Assembly: GCF_009296175.1 (NCBI RefSeq)
Contig: NZ_VOSK01000005.1
Location: 47,203 to 111,202 of the forward strand
Direction: 5' to 3'
Source: Microvirga tunisiensis
GTDB lineage: Bacteria; Pseudomonadota; Alphaproteobacteria; Rhizobiales; Beijerinckiaceae
Length of the DNA: 64,000 nucleotides
Part shown: positions 39,325-47,994 of the stretch, in pieces
Layout: every line of letters begins with the position of its first letter
Numbering within the stretch: position 1 is the first letter of the stretch
Translations under genes and position numbers: made by a program
The notes under the pieces: generated by a model
Told to the model about the DNA's origin: nothing
The model's input: only the letters and a program-made list of their open reading frames with translations
Database searches by the model: none

Positions 39325-40617
39325 ATGGCCAAGGACAGAGAAGCCAAGACGGCGCCAGCCGGGACGACGAAACCCTTCTCGCTCTTCGAGTGGATGCTCG
39401 CCGGGCGCTACCTGCGCACGCGGCGGCGGGAAGGCTTCGTCTCGGTCATTGCCGGCTTCTCCTTCCTCGGCATCATGCTCGGCGTCGCCACGTTGATCGT
39501 GGTTCTCTCGGTCATGAACGGCTTCCGCAAGGAGTTGCTCGACAAGATCGTCGGCATCAATGGCCACATCTTCGTGGCGCCGCTCGAGAGTCCGCTCACC
39601 GATTACCCGGAGGTTGCGGCGCGCATCGCGGCGGTGCCGGGGGTCAAGCGTGCCATTCCCCTCGTCGAGGGACAGGCCTTCGGCTCCTCGCAGTACAACG
39701 GCAGCGGCGTCTTGGTGCGCGGCATCCGCCCGGAGGATCTGCGGAAGATTGAGCATATCGCCGGCAGTCTGCGTCAGGGCACGCTCGAGAATTTCGAGGA
39801 AGGCGAGGGGGTTGCCATCGGTCGGCGTCTGGCCGATGCCCTCTCGCTCCAGGCTGGCGATACCTTCACACTCATCACGCCGAGGGGAGCCTCGACACCC
39901 TTCGGCACCGCACCTCGGGTCAAGGGCTACCCGGTCAAGGCGATCTTCGAGATCGGCATGTCGGAATTCGACTCGACCTTCGTCTTCATGCCGCTGACCG
40001 AGGCGCAGAACTACTTCAATCGGCAGAACGATGTGCAGCTCATCGAGGTCTATCTCGATAACGCCGACAAGGTGGACGAGGCCCGCGTCGCCATCGACGA
40101 GGCGGCGGGCCGCCCGATCTTGATGACCGATTGGCGCCAGCGCAACCGAACGTTCTTCGGTGCGCTCGAGGTCGAGCGGAACGTGATGTTCCTGATTCTC
40201 ACGCTCATTGTGCTGGTGGCTGCGCTCAACATCATCTCCGGCCTCATCATGCTTGTGAAGGACAAGTCGGAGGACATCGCAATCCTGCGCACCATGGGGG
40301 CGACGCGGGGCGCCATCATGCGGGTCTTCCTGATCACCGGCGCGTCGATCGGCATCGTGGGAACGATTGCGGGCTTCGGCCTCGGGCTGCTGCTCGCGCT
40401 CAATGTCGAAACCATCCGCGATGTCATCTCACGATTGACGAACACCAATCTCTTCCCGGCGGAGCTCTATTTCCTGAGCCGTCTGCCGGCAGAGGTGAAT
40501 CCGACCGAAGTGGCGACTATCCTCATCATGGCGATGGTGTTGTCGCTGCTGGCGACCCTCTATCCTTCCTGGAGGGCCGCAAAGCTCGATCCGGTCGAAG
40601 CGTTGCGTTACGGATAA
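39325..40617 (+). CDS. lolC: Lipoprotein-releasing ABC transporter permease LolC/E
   Basis: This 430-residue inner-membrane permease has one N-terminal membrane helix, a large periplasmic domain (about 60-270) and three C-terminal helices. [42 protein letters not shown] and [20 protein letters not shown] are the LolCE signature. With LolD it extracts outer-membrane lipoproteins, such as BamE here, from the inner membrane. Only one permease gene is present, so it probably forms a homodimer. It starts 6 bases after proS and ends 2 bases before lolD. Confidence 0.95.
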   Translation: MAKDREAKTAPAGTTKPFSLFEWMLAGRYLRTRRREGFVSVIAGFSFLGIMLGVATLIVVLSVMNGFRKELLDKIVGINGHIFVAPLESPLTDYPEVAARIAAVPGVKRAIPLVEGQAFGSSQYNGSGVLVRGIRPEDLRKIEHIAGSLRQGTLENFEEGEGVAIGRRLADALSLQAGDTFTLITPRGASTPFGTAPRVKGYPVKAIFEIGMSEFDSTFVFMPLTEAQNYFNRQNDVQLIEVYLDNADKVDEARVAIDEAAGRPILMTDWRQRNRTFFGALEVERNVMFLILTLIVLVAALNIISGLIMLVKDKSEDIAILRTMGATRGAIMRVFLITGASIGIVGTIAGFGLGLLLALNVETIRDVISRLTNTNLFPAELYFLSRLPAEVNPTEVATILIMAMVLSLLATLYPSWRAAKLDPVEALRYG

Positions 40618-40619
40618 GT

Positions 40620-41315
40620 ATGTCGCCAGCCCAGTCACAACCCGCCCTGTATCTCGCCAAGGTCGAGCGCCGTTATCCGCAAGGCGACAGCTTTCTGGAG
40701 GTGCTGCGCGGCGCCGATCTCGCGATCTGGCCTGGTGAGATCGTTGCTCTCATCGCGCCTTCAGGCACAGGCAAGTCGACTCTGCTTCATTTGGCGGGCC
40801 TGCTCGAAAAGCCCGATGGGGGCGAGGTCTTCGTCGGCGCGAAACAGACGGCCGCCATGAATGACCAGGAACGCACCCGCGTTCGGCGCGAGGAACTCGG
40901 CTTCGTCTACCAGTTTCATCACCTCCTGCCGGAGTTTTCAGCGCTTGAGAACGTGGTGATCCCGCAACTCATCCGCGGTCTGCCGAAGACGGAGGCTCAG
41001 GATCGTGGGACACAGCTTCTGACATTCCTGGGCTTGGGGAAGCGCCTCGATCACCGTCCCGGCGAACTGTCTGGCGGCGAGCAGCAGCGCGTCGCCATCG
41101 CCCGCGCCGTCGCCAATGCTCCACGCCTGCTCCTGGCCGACGAACCTACCGGCAATCTCGATCCCAATACGGCAGACCGCGTCTTCCAGACGCTTGTCGC
41201 CATCGTCCGCGCCTCGAAGCTCGCTGCCTTGATCGCCACGCACAACATGGATCTCGCAGCCCGGATGGACCGGCGCGTGACGATCCGCGATGGCCTGATC
41301 GTCCAGCTGCCGTAG
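40620..41315 (+). CDS. lolD: Lipoprotein-releasing ABC transporter ATP-binding protein LolD
   Basis: This 231-residue ABC ATPase has Walker [10 protein letters not shown] with K52, signature [14 protein letters not shown] and Walker [14 protein letters not shown]. The Q-loop [12 protein letters not shown] has the phenylalanine-histidine pattern of LolD/MacB-type proteins. ATG 40620 lies 3 bases after the lolC stop. The reading frame extends upstream inside lolC but is not homologous there. Confidence 0.96.
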   Translation: MSPAQSQPALYLAKVERRYPQGDSFLEVLRGADLAIWPGEIVALIAPSGTGKSTLLHLAGLLEKPDGGEVFVGAKQTAAMNDQERTRVRREELGFVYQFHHLLPEFSALENVVIPQLIRGLPKTEAQDRGTQLLTFLGLGKRLDHRPGELSGGEQQRVAIARAVANAPRLLLADEPTGNLDPNTADRVFQTLVAIVRASKLAALIATHNMDLAARMDRRVTIRDGLIVQLP

Positions 41316-41430
41316 CGCCTCAGCAGCATCGACTGACGCGATCAAAGCCGCCTCCGCGCCCTGGTAGCGGGTGCTCCCTTGCGCCTTAACGATCTGTTGA
41401 CTCCGTCCGGAGGCTGGAGTCTGCACAGGC

Positions 41431-41459
41431 TTTACACAGAACATTCAATGAACAAGGAT
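41431..41459 (+). promoter_or_regulatory. Candidate promoter of the SOS peptide gene
   Basis: TTTACA (41431-41436), a 17-base spacer and AAGGAT (41454-41459) form a plausible promoter. Two LexA-type boxes cover the spacer and the region just after the -10. The predicted transcript start, near 41466, leaves about 24 bases of leader to the ATG at 41490. Confidence 0.4.
41439..41453. promoter_or_regulatory. SOS (LexA) box 1: GAAC-N7-GAAC
   Basis: GAACATTCAATGAAC matches exactly the alphaproteobacterial LexA operator, a direct repeat GTTC-N7-GTTC read on the other strand. It overlaps the candidate promoter spacer. A second box follows 6 bases later. Confidence 0.75.
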
Positions 41460-41474
41460 GAACATATTGGGAAC
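41460..41474. promoter_or_regulatory. SOS (LexA) box 2: GAAC-N7-GAAC
   Basis: GAACATATTGGGAAC is a second exact match to the LexA operator of this class, placed just downstream of the candidate -10 and ending 15 bases before the peptide start. Two exact boxes within 36 bases make chance unlikely. Confidence 0.75.
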
Positions 41475-41489
41475 ACGGAGATCAAAACC

Positions 41490-41591
41490 ATGCTTCGCTT
41501 CATCCTCGAAACCACCGCCGAAATCGCTTCCCTCGCAATGTTCGGGTCAGCCGTGGCAATCTGGGCTCTGGTCCTTTCTCCCATCGCTTGA
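41490..41591 (+). CDS. 33-residue single-span membrane peptide, SidA-like (SOS-induced division inhibitor candidate)
   Basis: ATG 41490 follows GGAG (41477-41480) by 9 bases. The product begins MLRFILETTAEIASLAMF and ends in a hydrophobic stretch through position ~31, so it is one transmembrane helix with almost no soluble part. Two LexA boxes and a possible promoter precede it. Caulobacter SidA is a 29-residue SOS-induced inner-membrane peptide that blocks division through FtsW/FtsN; size, topology and regulation match. The position directly upstream of dnaE also fits my recollection of the Caulobacter locus, which should be verified. An upstream in-frame ATG at 41448 lies within the operator and is unlikely. 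Identity as SidA is inference. Confidence 0.65.
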   Translation: MLRFILETTAEIASLAMFGSAVAIWALVLSPIA

Positions 41592-41709
41592 TACCGGGAT
41601 CCACAACAACCCACCGGGATTCACAGGAACATAGTCCTTGAGATCGGAGGTTAGGCTTCCTTAGCAAAGAATCGTGCCACTATGCGTGCCGTTCGATGAG
41701 TAGAGTTTT
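41592..41709. promoter_or_regulatory. dnaE upstream region with 20-bp-spaced direct repeat
   Basis: ACCGGGATCCACA (41593-41605) and ACCGGGATTCACA (41613-41625) are direct repeats 20 bp apart, about two helical turns. Their right parts, ATCCACA and ATTCACA, match the last seven bases of a DnaA box (TTATNCACA), though the first bases differ. A weak promoter, TTGAGA-N17-TTAGCA (41638-41666), follows, 44 bases before dnaE. Confidence 0.35.
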
Positions 41710-44700
41710 ATGGCGCGCATACTTCACGATATCGGTTTCATCCATCTGCATGTCCATTCCTCATACTCATTGCTTGAAGGGGCATTGAAGGTCGCGCAGC
41801 TGGCAAAACTCGCCGCCGCCGACAAGCAGCCGGCACTTGCTCTCACCGATACCAACAATCTCTTCGGCGCCCTCGAATTCTCCGAGAAACTCGCAGGCTC
41901 CGGTATCCAGCCCATCGCGGGTGTCCAACTCTCCGTGTGCTTCGAGGAGCCGGACCCGGTCGCCCGCGTGGCGCCGCAGCCGTCCGACATCGTGCTGCTC
42001 GCGCAGACGGAGGAGGGCTACCGCAACCTCATGCGTCTCGTGAGCCACGCCTATTTCGGCGTGCCTTTGGGGGAGGATCCGCGTGTGATGGCGCCGGTTT
42101 TGTCGGCCTATAGCGACGGGCTGATCGCTTTGACCGGCGGATTCTCGGGACCGCTCGATTGCGCCCTGCGCAACGGTGGACGTCAGGACTTGGCGCAAGC
42201 GCGGCTCGACATTCTCAAGAACGCCTTCGGCCGTCAGCTCTATGTGGAAATTCAGCGCCACGGCCTTGAAGATGAACGGCTGATCGAAGGAGAACTGCTC
42301 GCTCTGGCGGACCGCAACGGATTGCCCATCGTCGCGGCAAACGAGCCCTTCTTCTCGTCGGCGAAGGATTACGAAGCACACGATGCCCTTCTGGCCATCG
42401 CTGAAGGGCAGATTGTTTCCAATCCTGATCGGCGCCGCGTCTCGCCGGAGCATCATTTCAAGACGCGCCGGCAGATGATGGAGCTGTTCGCGGATCTGCC
42501 GGATGCGCTACAGGCCAGCGTCGAAATCGCCATGCGCTGCGCAACGCGCGTGAAAACCCACAAACCCATCCTGCCGAATTTCGGCACAGGCCCCGATGCC
42601 GCCTCTCTGGACGAAGGCGAGGAGTTGAAACGACAGGCGGAAGAGGGACTTGAAAGGCGTCTCGCCGCGCATGGGCCCGCACCGGGCCTGACCGAGCAGG
42701 ACTACCGCGACCGCCTTGCCTACGAGATCAATATCATCCGGAACATGAAGTTTCCGGGTTACTTCCTGATCGTGGCCGACTTCATCAAGTGGGCGAAGGA
42801 TCACAACATTCCGGTCGGTCCGGGCCGTGGCTCGGGTGCAGGTTCGCTTGTTGCTTACGCGCTCACCATCACCGATCTCGATCCACTGCGGTTCGCTTTG
42901 CTCTTCGAGCGCTTTCTTAATCCTGAACGTGTCTCGATGCCGGACTTTGACATCGACTTCTGCGTCGAGGGTCGCGAGCGCGTCATCGAATATGTGCAGC
43001 AGCGCTATGGCGAGGAGCAGGTCGCGCAAATCATCACCTTCGGTACGCTGCTCGCCCGCGGTGTGATGCGCGATGTCGGCCGCGTCCTTGAGATGCCTTA
43101 CGGTCAGGTGGACAAGCTCACCAAACTCGTGCCGCAGAATCCGGCCAATCCGGTGACACTTGCGCAAGCCATCGAGGGCGAGCCGAAATTGCAGGCGGCC
43201 ATCGATGAGGAGCCGGTCGTCAAGCGCATGCTCGGCATCGCGCAGAAACTCGAAGGCCTTCATCGGCACGCCTCGACCCATGCCGCCGGCGTCGTGATCG
43301 GCGACCGTCCGCTTCAGGAACTGGTCCCGCTCTACCGAGACCCGAAGACCGGCATGCGCGTGACCCAGTTCAACATGAAATGGGTCGAGCAGGCAGGCCT
43401 CGTGAAGTTCGACTTCCTGGGTCTCAAGACGCTCACCGTCCTGCGTACCGCTGTCGACCTCATCCGGCGAAAAGGGATCGAGGTCGATCTCTCGGCCCTG
43501 CCGCTCGACGACCGCAAGACCTACGAGATGCTCCAGCGCGGAGAGACGGTCGGCGTGTTCCAGGTGGAATCGGCGGGCATGCGCAAAGCGCTCGTCGAGA
43601 TGGAAACCGACCGTTTCGAGGACATCATCGCTCTCGTGGCGCTCTATCGCCCGGGCCCGATGGCGAACATTCCGGTCTATTGCGCGCGCAAGCTTGGTAA
43701 GGACGAGCACAACAAGAAGGATTGGTACCCGCACGACAAGCTGGAGCCGATCCTGCGCGAGACCTTCGGCATCATCGTCTACCAGGAGCAGGTGATGGAG
43801 GTGGCGAAAGTCCTCTCCGGATACTCGCTCGGCGACGCGGACCTTTTGCGTCGCGCCATGGGTAAGAAGATCAAGGCCGAGATGGACGCCCAGCGTGAGC
43901 GCTTCGTCTCAGGTGCCACCAAAGGCGGTCTCGACAAGGCGAAGGCGAACGAGATCTTCGACCTTCTCGCCAAGTTCGCGGATTACGGCTTCAACAAGAG
44001 CCACGCGGCGGCCTATGCGCTGGTTGCCTTCCAGACTGCCTATCTCAAGGCTAATTATCCGGTCGAGTTCCTGGCCGCGTCGATGACGCTCGATCTCGAC
44101 AACACCGACAAGCTATCCGAATTCCGCCGTGAGGCCCAGCGCCTCGATTTCAAGGTGATCCCGCCCTCGATCAACCGCTCGCGCGTGGTCTTTGACGTGG
44201 AGTATGATGCGGACGGCAAAGGCCAGATTCTCTACGCGCTCGCTGCTGTCAAAGGCGTCGGACGCCAGGCCATCGAGAGCGTGGTCGAGGCGAGGGGTGA
44301 CAAGCCTTTCAAGGATCTTGCGGACTTCGCCCGGCGGATCAATCCGCGCATGCTCAATAAGCGCACGTTGGAAAACCTGACCGCTGCCGGCGCCTTCGAC
44401 GAATTGGAGCCGGATCGAGCCAAGGCCTGCGCCTCAATCGACGCCATGATGAGCCTTGCCCAGCAATCGCATGAGGCAGCCAATGGCGGCATGATCGACA
44501 TGTTCGGCGGGGTCGCCTCGGCGGATGTGCAACTGCGCATCGGGCCTTATGAGCCCTGGCCTACCGCGGAAAGGCTGCAGCGGGAATTCGATGCCGTCGG
44601 CTTCTTCCTCTCGGGCCATCCGCTCGATGAATATGGCGATCTTCTCAAGAAGCTGCGGGTACAGACCTGGGTCGAATTCTGCCGCTCGGTGAAAGCCGGC

Positions 44701-45183
44701 AATTCCGTGGGGCGGGTTGCCGCCACGATCCTGGATCGTCAGGAACGCCGGACCAAGACCGGCAACAAGATGGGCATCCTCACCCTGTCGGATCAGACCG
44801 GGCAGTTCGAAGCCATCATCTTCTCCGAGGGACTCCAACGTCTGCGCGATGTCCTGGAGCCCGGATCGGCCGTGGTCCTGATGCTGCAGGCCGGCGTCGA
44901 GGGCGAAGAGGTGAGGGCGCGCATCGGGATGGCCGAGCCCCTGGAGGAGGCTGTCGCCAAGCACCAGAAGGGCATGCGGATCTTCCTGCGCGACGAACGC
45001 CCGATCACGAGCGTCTTCGAGCGGCTGAAGGTACGAGGCGAGGGTGAAGTCTCCCTCGTGCTCATCCTCGACGACGGCGACCGAGAGGTCGAGGTCAAGC
45101 TGCCCGGCAAGTACATGGCCAGCCCCCAGATCGCCGGAGCGCTCCGTGCCGTGCCGGGTGTCGTGGACGTGCACATGAACTGA
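41710..45183 (+). CDS. dnaE: DNA polymerase III subunit alpha (replicative DnaE1)
   Basis: This 1157-residue replicative polymerase has an N-terminal PHP domain beginning FIHLHVHSSYSLLEGALKV, the palm with PDFDIDF (D412 and D414), VGPGRGSGAGSLVAYALTI, the finger motif LVALYRPGPMANIP, and ADYGFNKSHAAAYALVAFQT. A C-terminal OB-fold (VGRVAATILDRQERRTKTGNKMG) completes it. Length and domain order fit DnaE1 rather than the mutagenic DnaE2/ImuC. The lolD-dnaE order is common in Rhizobiales. It may share a transcript with the SOS peptide upstream but probably has its own promoter. Confidence 0.97.
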   Translation: MARILHDIGFIHLHVHSSYSLLEGALKVAQLAKLAAADKQPALALTDTNNLFGALEFSEKLAGSGIQPIAGVQLSVCFEEPDPVARVAPQPSDIVLLAQTEEGYRNLMRLVSHAYFGVPLGEDPRVMAPVLSAYSDGLIALTGGFSGPLDCALRNGGRQDLAQARLDILKNAFGRQLYVEIQRHGLEDERLIEGELLALADRNGLPIVAANEPFFSSAKDYEAHDALLAIAEGQIVSNPDRRRVSPEHHFKTRRQMMELFADLPDALQASVEIAMRCATRVKTHKPILPNFGTGPDAASLDEGEELKRQAEEGLERRLAAHGPAPGLTEQDYRDRLAYEINIIRNMKFPGYFLIVADFIKWAKDHNIPVGPGRGSGAGSLVAYALTITDLDPLRFALLFERFLNPERVSMPDFDIDFCVEGRERVIEYVQQRYGEEQVAQIITFGTLLARGVMRDVGRVLEMPYGQVDKLTKLVPQNPANPVTLAQAIEGEPKLQAAIDEEPVVKRMLGIAQKLEGLHRHASTHAAGVVIGDRPLQELVPLYRDPKTGMRVTQFNMKWVEQAGLVKFDFLGLKTLTVLRTAVDLIRRKGIEVDLSALPLDDRKTYEMLQRGETVGVFQVESAGMRKALVEMETDRFEDIIALVALYRPGPMANIPVYCARKLGKDEHNKKDWYPHDKLEPILRETFGIIVYQEQVMEVAKVLSGYSLGDADLLRRAMGKKIKAEMDAQRERFVSGATKGGLDKAKANEIFDLLAKFADYGFNKSHAAAYALVAFQTAYLKANYPVEFLAASMTLDLDNTDKLSEFRREAQRLDFKVIPPSINRSRVVFDVEYDADGKGQILYALAAVKGVGRQAIESVVEARGDKPFKDLADFARRINPRMLNKRTLENLTAAGAFDELEPDRAKACASIDAMMSLAQQSHEAANGGMIDMFGGVASADVQLRIGPYEPWPTAERLQREFDAVGFFLSGHPLDEYGDLLKKLRVQTWVEFCRSVKAGNSVGRVAATILDRQERRTKTGNKMGILTLSDQTGQFEAIIFSEGLQRLRDVLEPGSAVVLMLQAGVEGEEVRARIGMAEPLEEAVAKHQKGMRIFLRDERPITSVFERLKVRGEGEVSLVLILDDGDREVEVKLPGKYMASPQIAGALRAVPGVVDVHMN

Positions 45184-45237
45184 GCCGGTCAGGGCGGCTT
45201 ATGCTACGGCATGAGCCACTAACTCATCGGTGAGGTT

Positions 45238-45720
45238 ATGGATGAGCGTCTTCCTGATATCCGCATAACAGTCGAGCCTGATCCTGACACCTTCGCGGCG
45301 GAGATCGAGACACGCCTTCTCGATTCCTTGAAGCAGAATGTTCCGGCGAGCGATTATGCTCCTTTCGGAGTTCTCGCCCGGTATAGTGAAGGCACGATCC
45401 TAGGCGGGCTCATCGGAGGAACGTCCTATGGATGGCTGCTGATCAAATATCTCTGGGTTGCGGAGGACCTCCGCTGCCAGGGCCTCGGTGCCAGAATCAT
45501 GCGATTGGCCGAAGAGGAGGTCTTGAGCCGAGGCTGCCATGGGGCTTGGCTGGATACCTCCAGCCAGCGCGCCCGAAACTTCTACGCGAAGCTTGGCTAT
45601 GATATTTTCGGAACGCTGGAGAACAGGGAGGGGGAGAAGCCTCAAGGCCATGCCCACTCCTTTCTCTACAAGCGATTTCCGGTCACGGATAAGCCGATTG
45701 AGGCCTCCTCCCAGGGCTGA
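45238..45720 (+). CDS. GNAT family N-acetyltransferase
   Basis: This 160-residue protein has a GNAT acetyl-CoA-binding core: IKYLWVAEDLRCQGLGARIMRLAEEEVLSRG carries the R/Q-x-x-G-x-G/A loop. It continues GAWLDTSSQRARNFYAKLGYDIFG, typical of motif B. The substrate is unknown. It starts 54 bases after dnaE. The C-terminal 20 residues are not conserved in form. Assignment to the superfamily is firm; a specific function is not possible. Confidence 0.87.
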   Translation: MDERLPDIRITVEPDPDTFAAEIETRLLDSLKQNVPASDYAPFGVLARYSEGTILGGLIGGTSYGWLLIKYLWVAEDLRCQGLGARIMRLAEEEVLSRGCHGAWLDTSSQRARNFYAKLGYDIFGTLENREGEKPQGHAHSFLYKRFPVTDKPIEASSQG

Positions 45721-45731
45721 CATCCTTTGGC

Positions 45732-45760
45732 TTGCATTCCAGCGACTTTACCCCTATATG
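45732..45760 (+). promoter_or_regulatory. Promoter of the rpsB-tsf operon
   Basis: TTGCAT (45732-45737), exactly 17 bases and TATATG (45755-45760) form a strong sigma-70 promoter, about 105 bases before rpsB. The leader that follows is structured. Confidence 0.65.
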
Positions 45761-45786
45761 CGCGCCTATCCCACACGCGGAATCCA

Positions 45787-45828
45787 CCTCATAAGCCTAT
45801 GAGGTATCCCGGTGGCCGGCTGGACCGG
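45787..45828 (+). promoter_or_regulatory. Structured rpsB leader (possible S2 autoregulation)
   Basis: Two hairpins occur in the 5' leader: CCTCAT-aagcct-ATGAGG (45787-45804) and CCGGT...ACCGG (45809-45828). Ribosomal protein S2 represses its own mRNA in other bacteria, so this leader could be the target. That function is inference. Confidence 0.4.
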
Positions 45829-45865
45829 TCCACTGTTCCGCGGAGGCTTAACCGGAGAATAAACT

Positions 45866-46888
45866 ATGGCGCTTCCCGATTTTTCGATGCGCAGCCTGCT
45901 TGAGGCTGGCGCGCACTTTGGACACCAGTCCCACCGTTGGAACCCGAAGATGGGTCAGTACATCTTCGGCACCCGCAACAACATTCACATCATCGACCTC
46001 GCGCAGACGGTTCCGATGCTGCACCGCGCCCTTCAGGCCGTCAGCGACACGGTTGCCAAGGGCGGCCGCGTGCTCTTCGTCGGCACCAAGCGTCAGGCTT
46101 CCGATGCGGTTGCCGATGCGGCCAAGCGCTCGGCTCAGTATTACGTCAACTCCCGCTGGCTCGGCGGCATGCTGACGAACTGGAAGACGATCTCCGGCTC
46201 GATCTCGCGTCTGCGCAAGGTCGACGAGATCCTTTCCGGCGGCGGCCAGGGCCTCACGAAGAAAGAGCGCCTGATGCTCGCTCGTGAGAAGGAGAAGCTC
46301 GAGCGCGCTCTTGGCGGCATCAAGGACATGGGCGGCACGCCCGACCTGATCTTCGTCATCGACACCAACAAGGAGCAACTGGCGATCCAGGAGGCCAAGC
46401 GCCTCGGCATCCCGGTGGCTGCCATCGTCGACACGAACTGCGATCCGGACGGCATCACCTTCCCGGTCCCAGCCAATGACGACGCTGGCCGTGCGATTTC
46501 GCTCTACTGCGATCTGGTTGCCCGCGCAGCTCTCGATGGCATCTCCCGTGGCGCGGGCGCCATGGGCATCGACATCGGCGAATCCGAGAACCCGATGGCC
46601 GAGGAGCTCCCGGCGAACGATACGGCTGTCGCCGCCTATGAAGGCGAGCAGTTCGAGCGTCTGGCTGCCCCACGTGGCGCTCCCGACGATCTGACCAAGC
46701 TGAACGGCGTCGGCCCGCAACTCGAGAAGAAGCTGAACGAGGCTGGCATCTTCCACTACTGGCAGCTGGCCGCCATGCAGCCGGGCGATACCGCCCAGCT
46801 CGACAAGGATCTGAAGCTGAATGGCCGCCTCGAGCGCGATGGCTGGATCAATCAGGCCCGCTCGATGATCGAAGCGGCTGCTGCGTAA
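45866..46888 (+). CDS. rpsB: 30S ribosomal protein S2 with C-terminal helix-hairpin-helix-like extension
   Basis: Residues 1-230 are standard S2: [38 protein letters not shown] sequence, [18 protein letters not shown] and [26 protein letters not shown]. coli S2 has 241 residues, while this one has 340. Residues 274-340 ([20 protein letters not shown], then [12 protein letters not shown]) look like a helix-hairpin-helix domain. Similar extensions occur in other Rhizobiales S2 proteins. It heads rpsB-tsf-pyrH-frr. A 10-bp hairpin follows the stop. Confidence 0.96.
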   Translation: MALPDFSMRSLLEAGAHFGHQSHRWNPKMGQYIFGTRNNIHIIDLAQTVPMLHRALQAVSDTVAKGGRVLFVGTKRQASDAVADAAKRSAQYYVNSRWLGGMLTNWKTISGSISRLRKVDEILSGGGQGLTKKERLMLAREKEKLERALGGIKDMGGTPDLIFVIDTNKEQLAIQEAKRLGIPVAAIVDTNCDPDGITFPVPANDDAGRAISLYCDLVARAALDGISRGAGAMGIDIGESENPMAEELPANDTAVAAYEGEQFERLAAPRGAPDDLTKLNGVGPQLEKKLNEAGIFHYWQLAAMQPGDTAQLDKDLKLNGRLERDGWINQARSMIEAAAA

Positions 46889-46932
46889 GCCTTACGGTGG
46901 CGCAACATGCAGCGCCGCTTGAACGAATGATC

Positions 46933-46961
46933 GAGCCCGGCGTTCCACGAGCGCCGGGCTC
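46933..46961 (+). terminator. Intercistronic hairpin between rpsB and tsf
   Basis: GAGCCCGGCG (46933-46942) and CGCCGGGCTC (46952-46961) form a perfect 10-bp stem with a 9-base loop. It is followed by CCTCTATG without a proper T-run. It may be a partial attenuator or an mRNA-stabilising or processing site 33 bases before tsf. Confidence 0.5.
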
Positions 46962-46993
46962 CCTCTATGCGTGAACCTTTGAAAGGAAAAGCC

Positions 46994-47923
46994 ATGGCGA
47001 ACATTACCGCTGCGATGGTGAAAGAGCTGCGCGAGACGACCAGCGCCGGCATGATGGACTGCAAGGTTGCCCTCGCTGAGACCAATGGCGACATGGAAGC
47101 CGCGATCGACTGGCTCCGCAAGAAGGGCCTGTCGAAGGCTGCCAAGAAGGCCGGCCGCGTGGCGGCCGAGGGCCTTGTTGCCGTCGAGTCCTCCGGTCAC
47201 ACCGCCACGATCCTCGAAGTCAACTCCGAGACGGACTTCGTCGCCCGTAACGACCAGTTCCAGGCTTTCGTGCGCGAAGCCGCCAAGATCGGTCTGATGG
47301 GCAACGGCACCGTCGAGTCGCTCGAAGCTGCCCACTTCCCTGGTTCGCAGACGACCGTGAGGGACCGCCTGCAGGAGCTCATCGCTACCATCGGCGAGAA
47401 CATGACCCTGCGCCGGATCGCGAAGCTCGAAGTGCCCAAGGGCGTGATCGCGTCCTACGTCCATAACGCGGTGACCGATGGTCTCGGCAAGATCGGCGTC
47501 CTGGTGGCGCTCGAGTCCGAGGGCGATGTGACCGTTCTCGGCACGCTCGGCCGCCAGATCGCCATGCACGTGGCTGCCACCAGCCCGGTCGCCCTCGATG
47601 CGTCCGGCGTGGATCAGGCGACCGTCGAGCGCGAGAGCGCCATCCTGCGCGACAAGAACGCCGGAAAGCCGGATCATGTCATGCAGAAGATCATCGAAAG
47701 CGGCCTGAAGAGCTACTTCAAGGAGGTCACCCTCCTGGAGCAGCCTTTCGTTCACGATCCTTCGAAGACCGTGACCCAGGTCCTCAAGGAAGCCGAGTCC
47801 AAGGCCGGCAAGCCGGTGACCCTCAAGGCCTTCGTCCGCTTTGCCCTCGGCGAGGGTATCGAGAAGGAAGAGGCTCCCGACTTCGCGGCGGAAGTGGCCG
47901 CCCAGGCCGGTCTCAAGGCCTAA
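46994..47923 (+). CDS. tsf: Elongation factor Ts
   Basis: This 309-residue nucleotide-exchange factor for EF-Tu has the N-terminal UBA-like part [24 protein letters not shown] and the core [14 protein letters not shown], where the TDF of the second element contacts EF-Tu. Length is normal for alphaproteobacteria. The ATG at 46994 has AAAGG upstream and gives the standard N-terminus. A nine-codon upstream extension is rejected. A strong terminator-like hairpin follows. Confidence 0.97.
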   Translation: MANITAAMVKELRETTSAGMMDCKVALAETNGDMEAAIDWLRKKGLSKAAKKAGRVAAEGLVAVESSGHTATILEVNSETDFVARNDQFQAFVREAAKIGLMGNGTVESLEAAHFPGSQTTVRDRLQELIATIGENMTLRRIAKLEVPKGVIASYVHNAVTDGLGKIGVLVALESEGDVTVLGTLGRQIAMHVAATSPVALDASGVDQATVERESAILRDKNAGKPDHVMQKIIESGLKSYFKEVTLLEQPFVHDPSKTVTQVLKEAESKAGKPVTLKAFVRFALGEGIEKEEAPDFAAEVAAQAGLKA

Positions 47924-47936
47924 ATCGAACCCAGGC

Positions 47937-47964
47937 AAACGGCGGCTGAAGAGCCGCCGTTTTC
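47937..47964 (+). terminator. Terminator after tsf
   Basis: AACGGCGGCT and AGCCGCCGTT pair perfectly (10 bp) around a GAAG loop and run into TTTTC. It lies 15 bases after the tsf stop and 31 bases before pyrH, so pyrH expression needs read-through or its own promoter. Confidence 0.8.
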
Positions 47965-47994
47965 ATGAGAGGTTTCGAAAAGAAAGGTCTGACG

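Noticed and set aside
41379..41489. Longer version of the SOS peptide starting at 41379 or 41448
   Set aside because: Those starts lie upstream of or inside the predicted operator and promoter. Only 41490 has a well-spaced GGAG.
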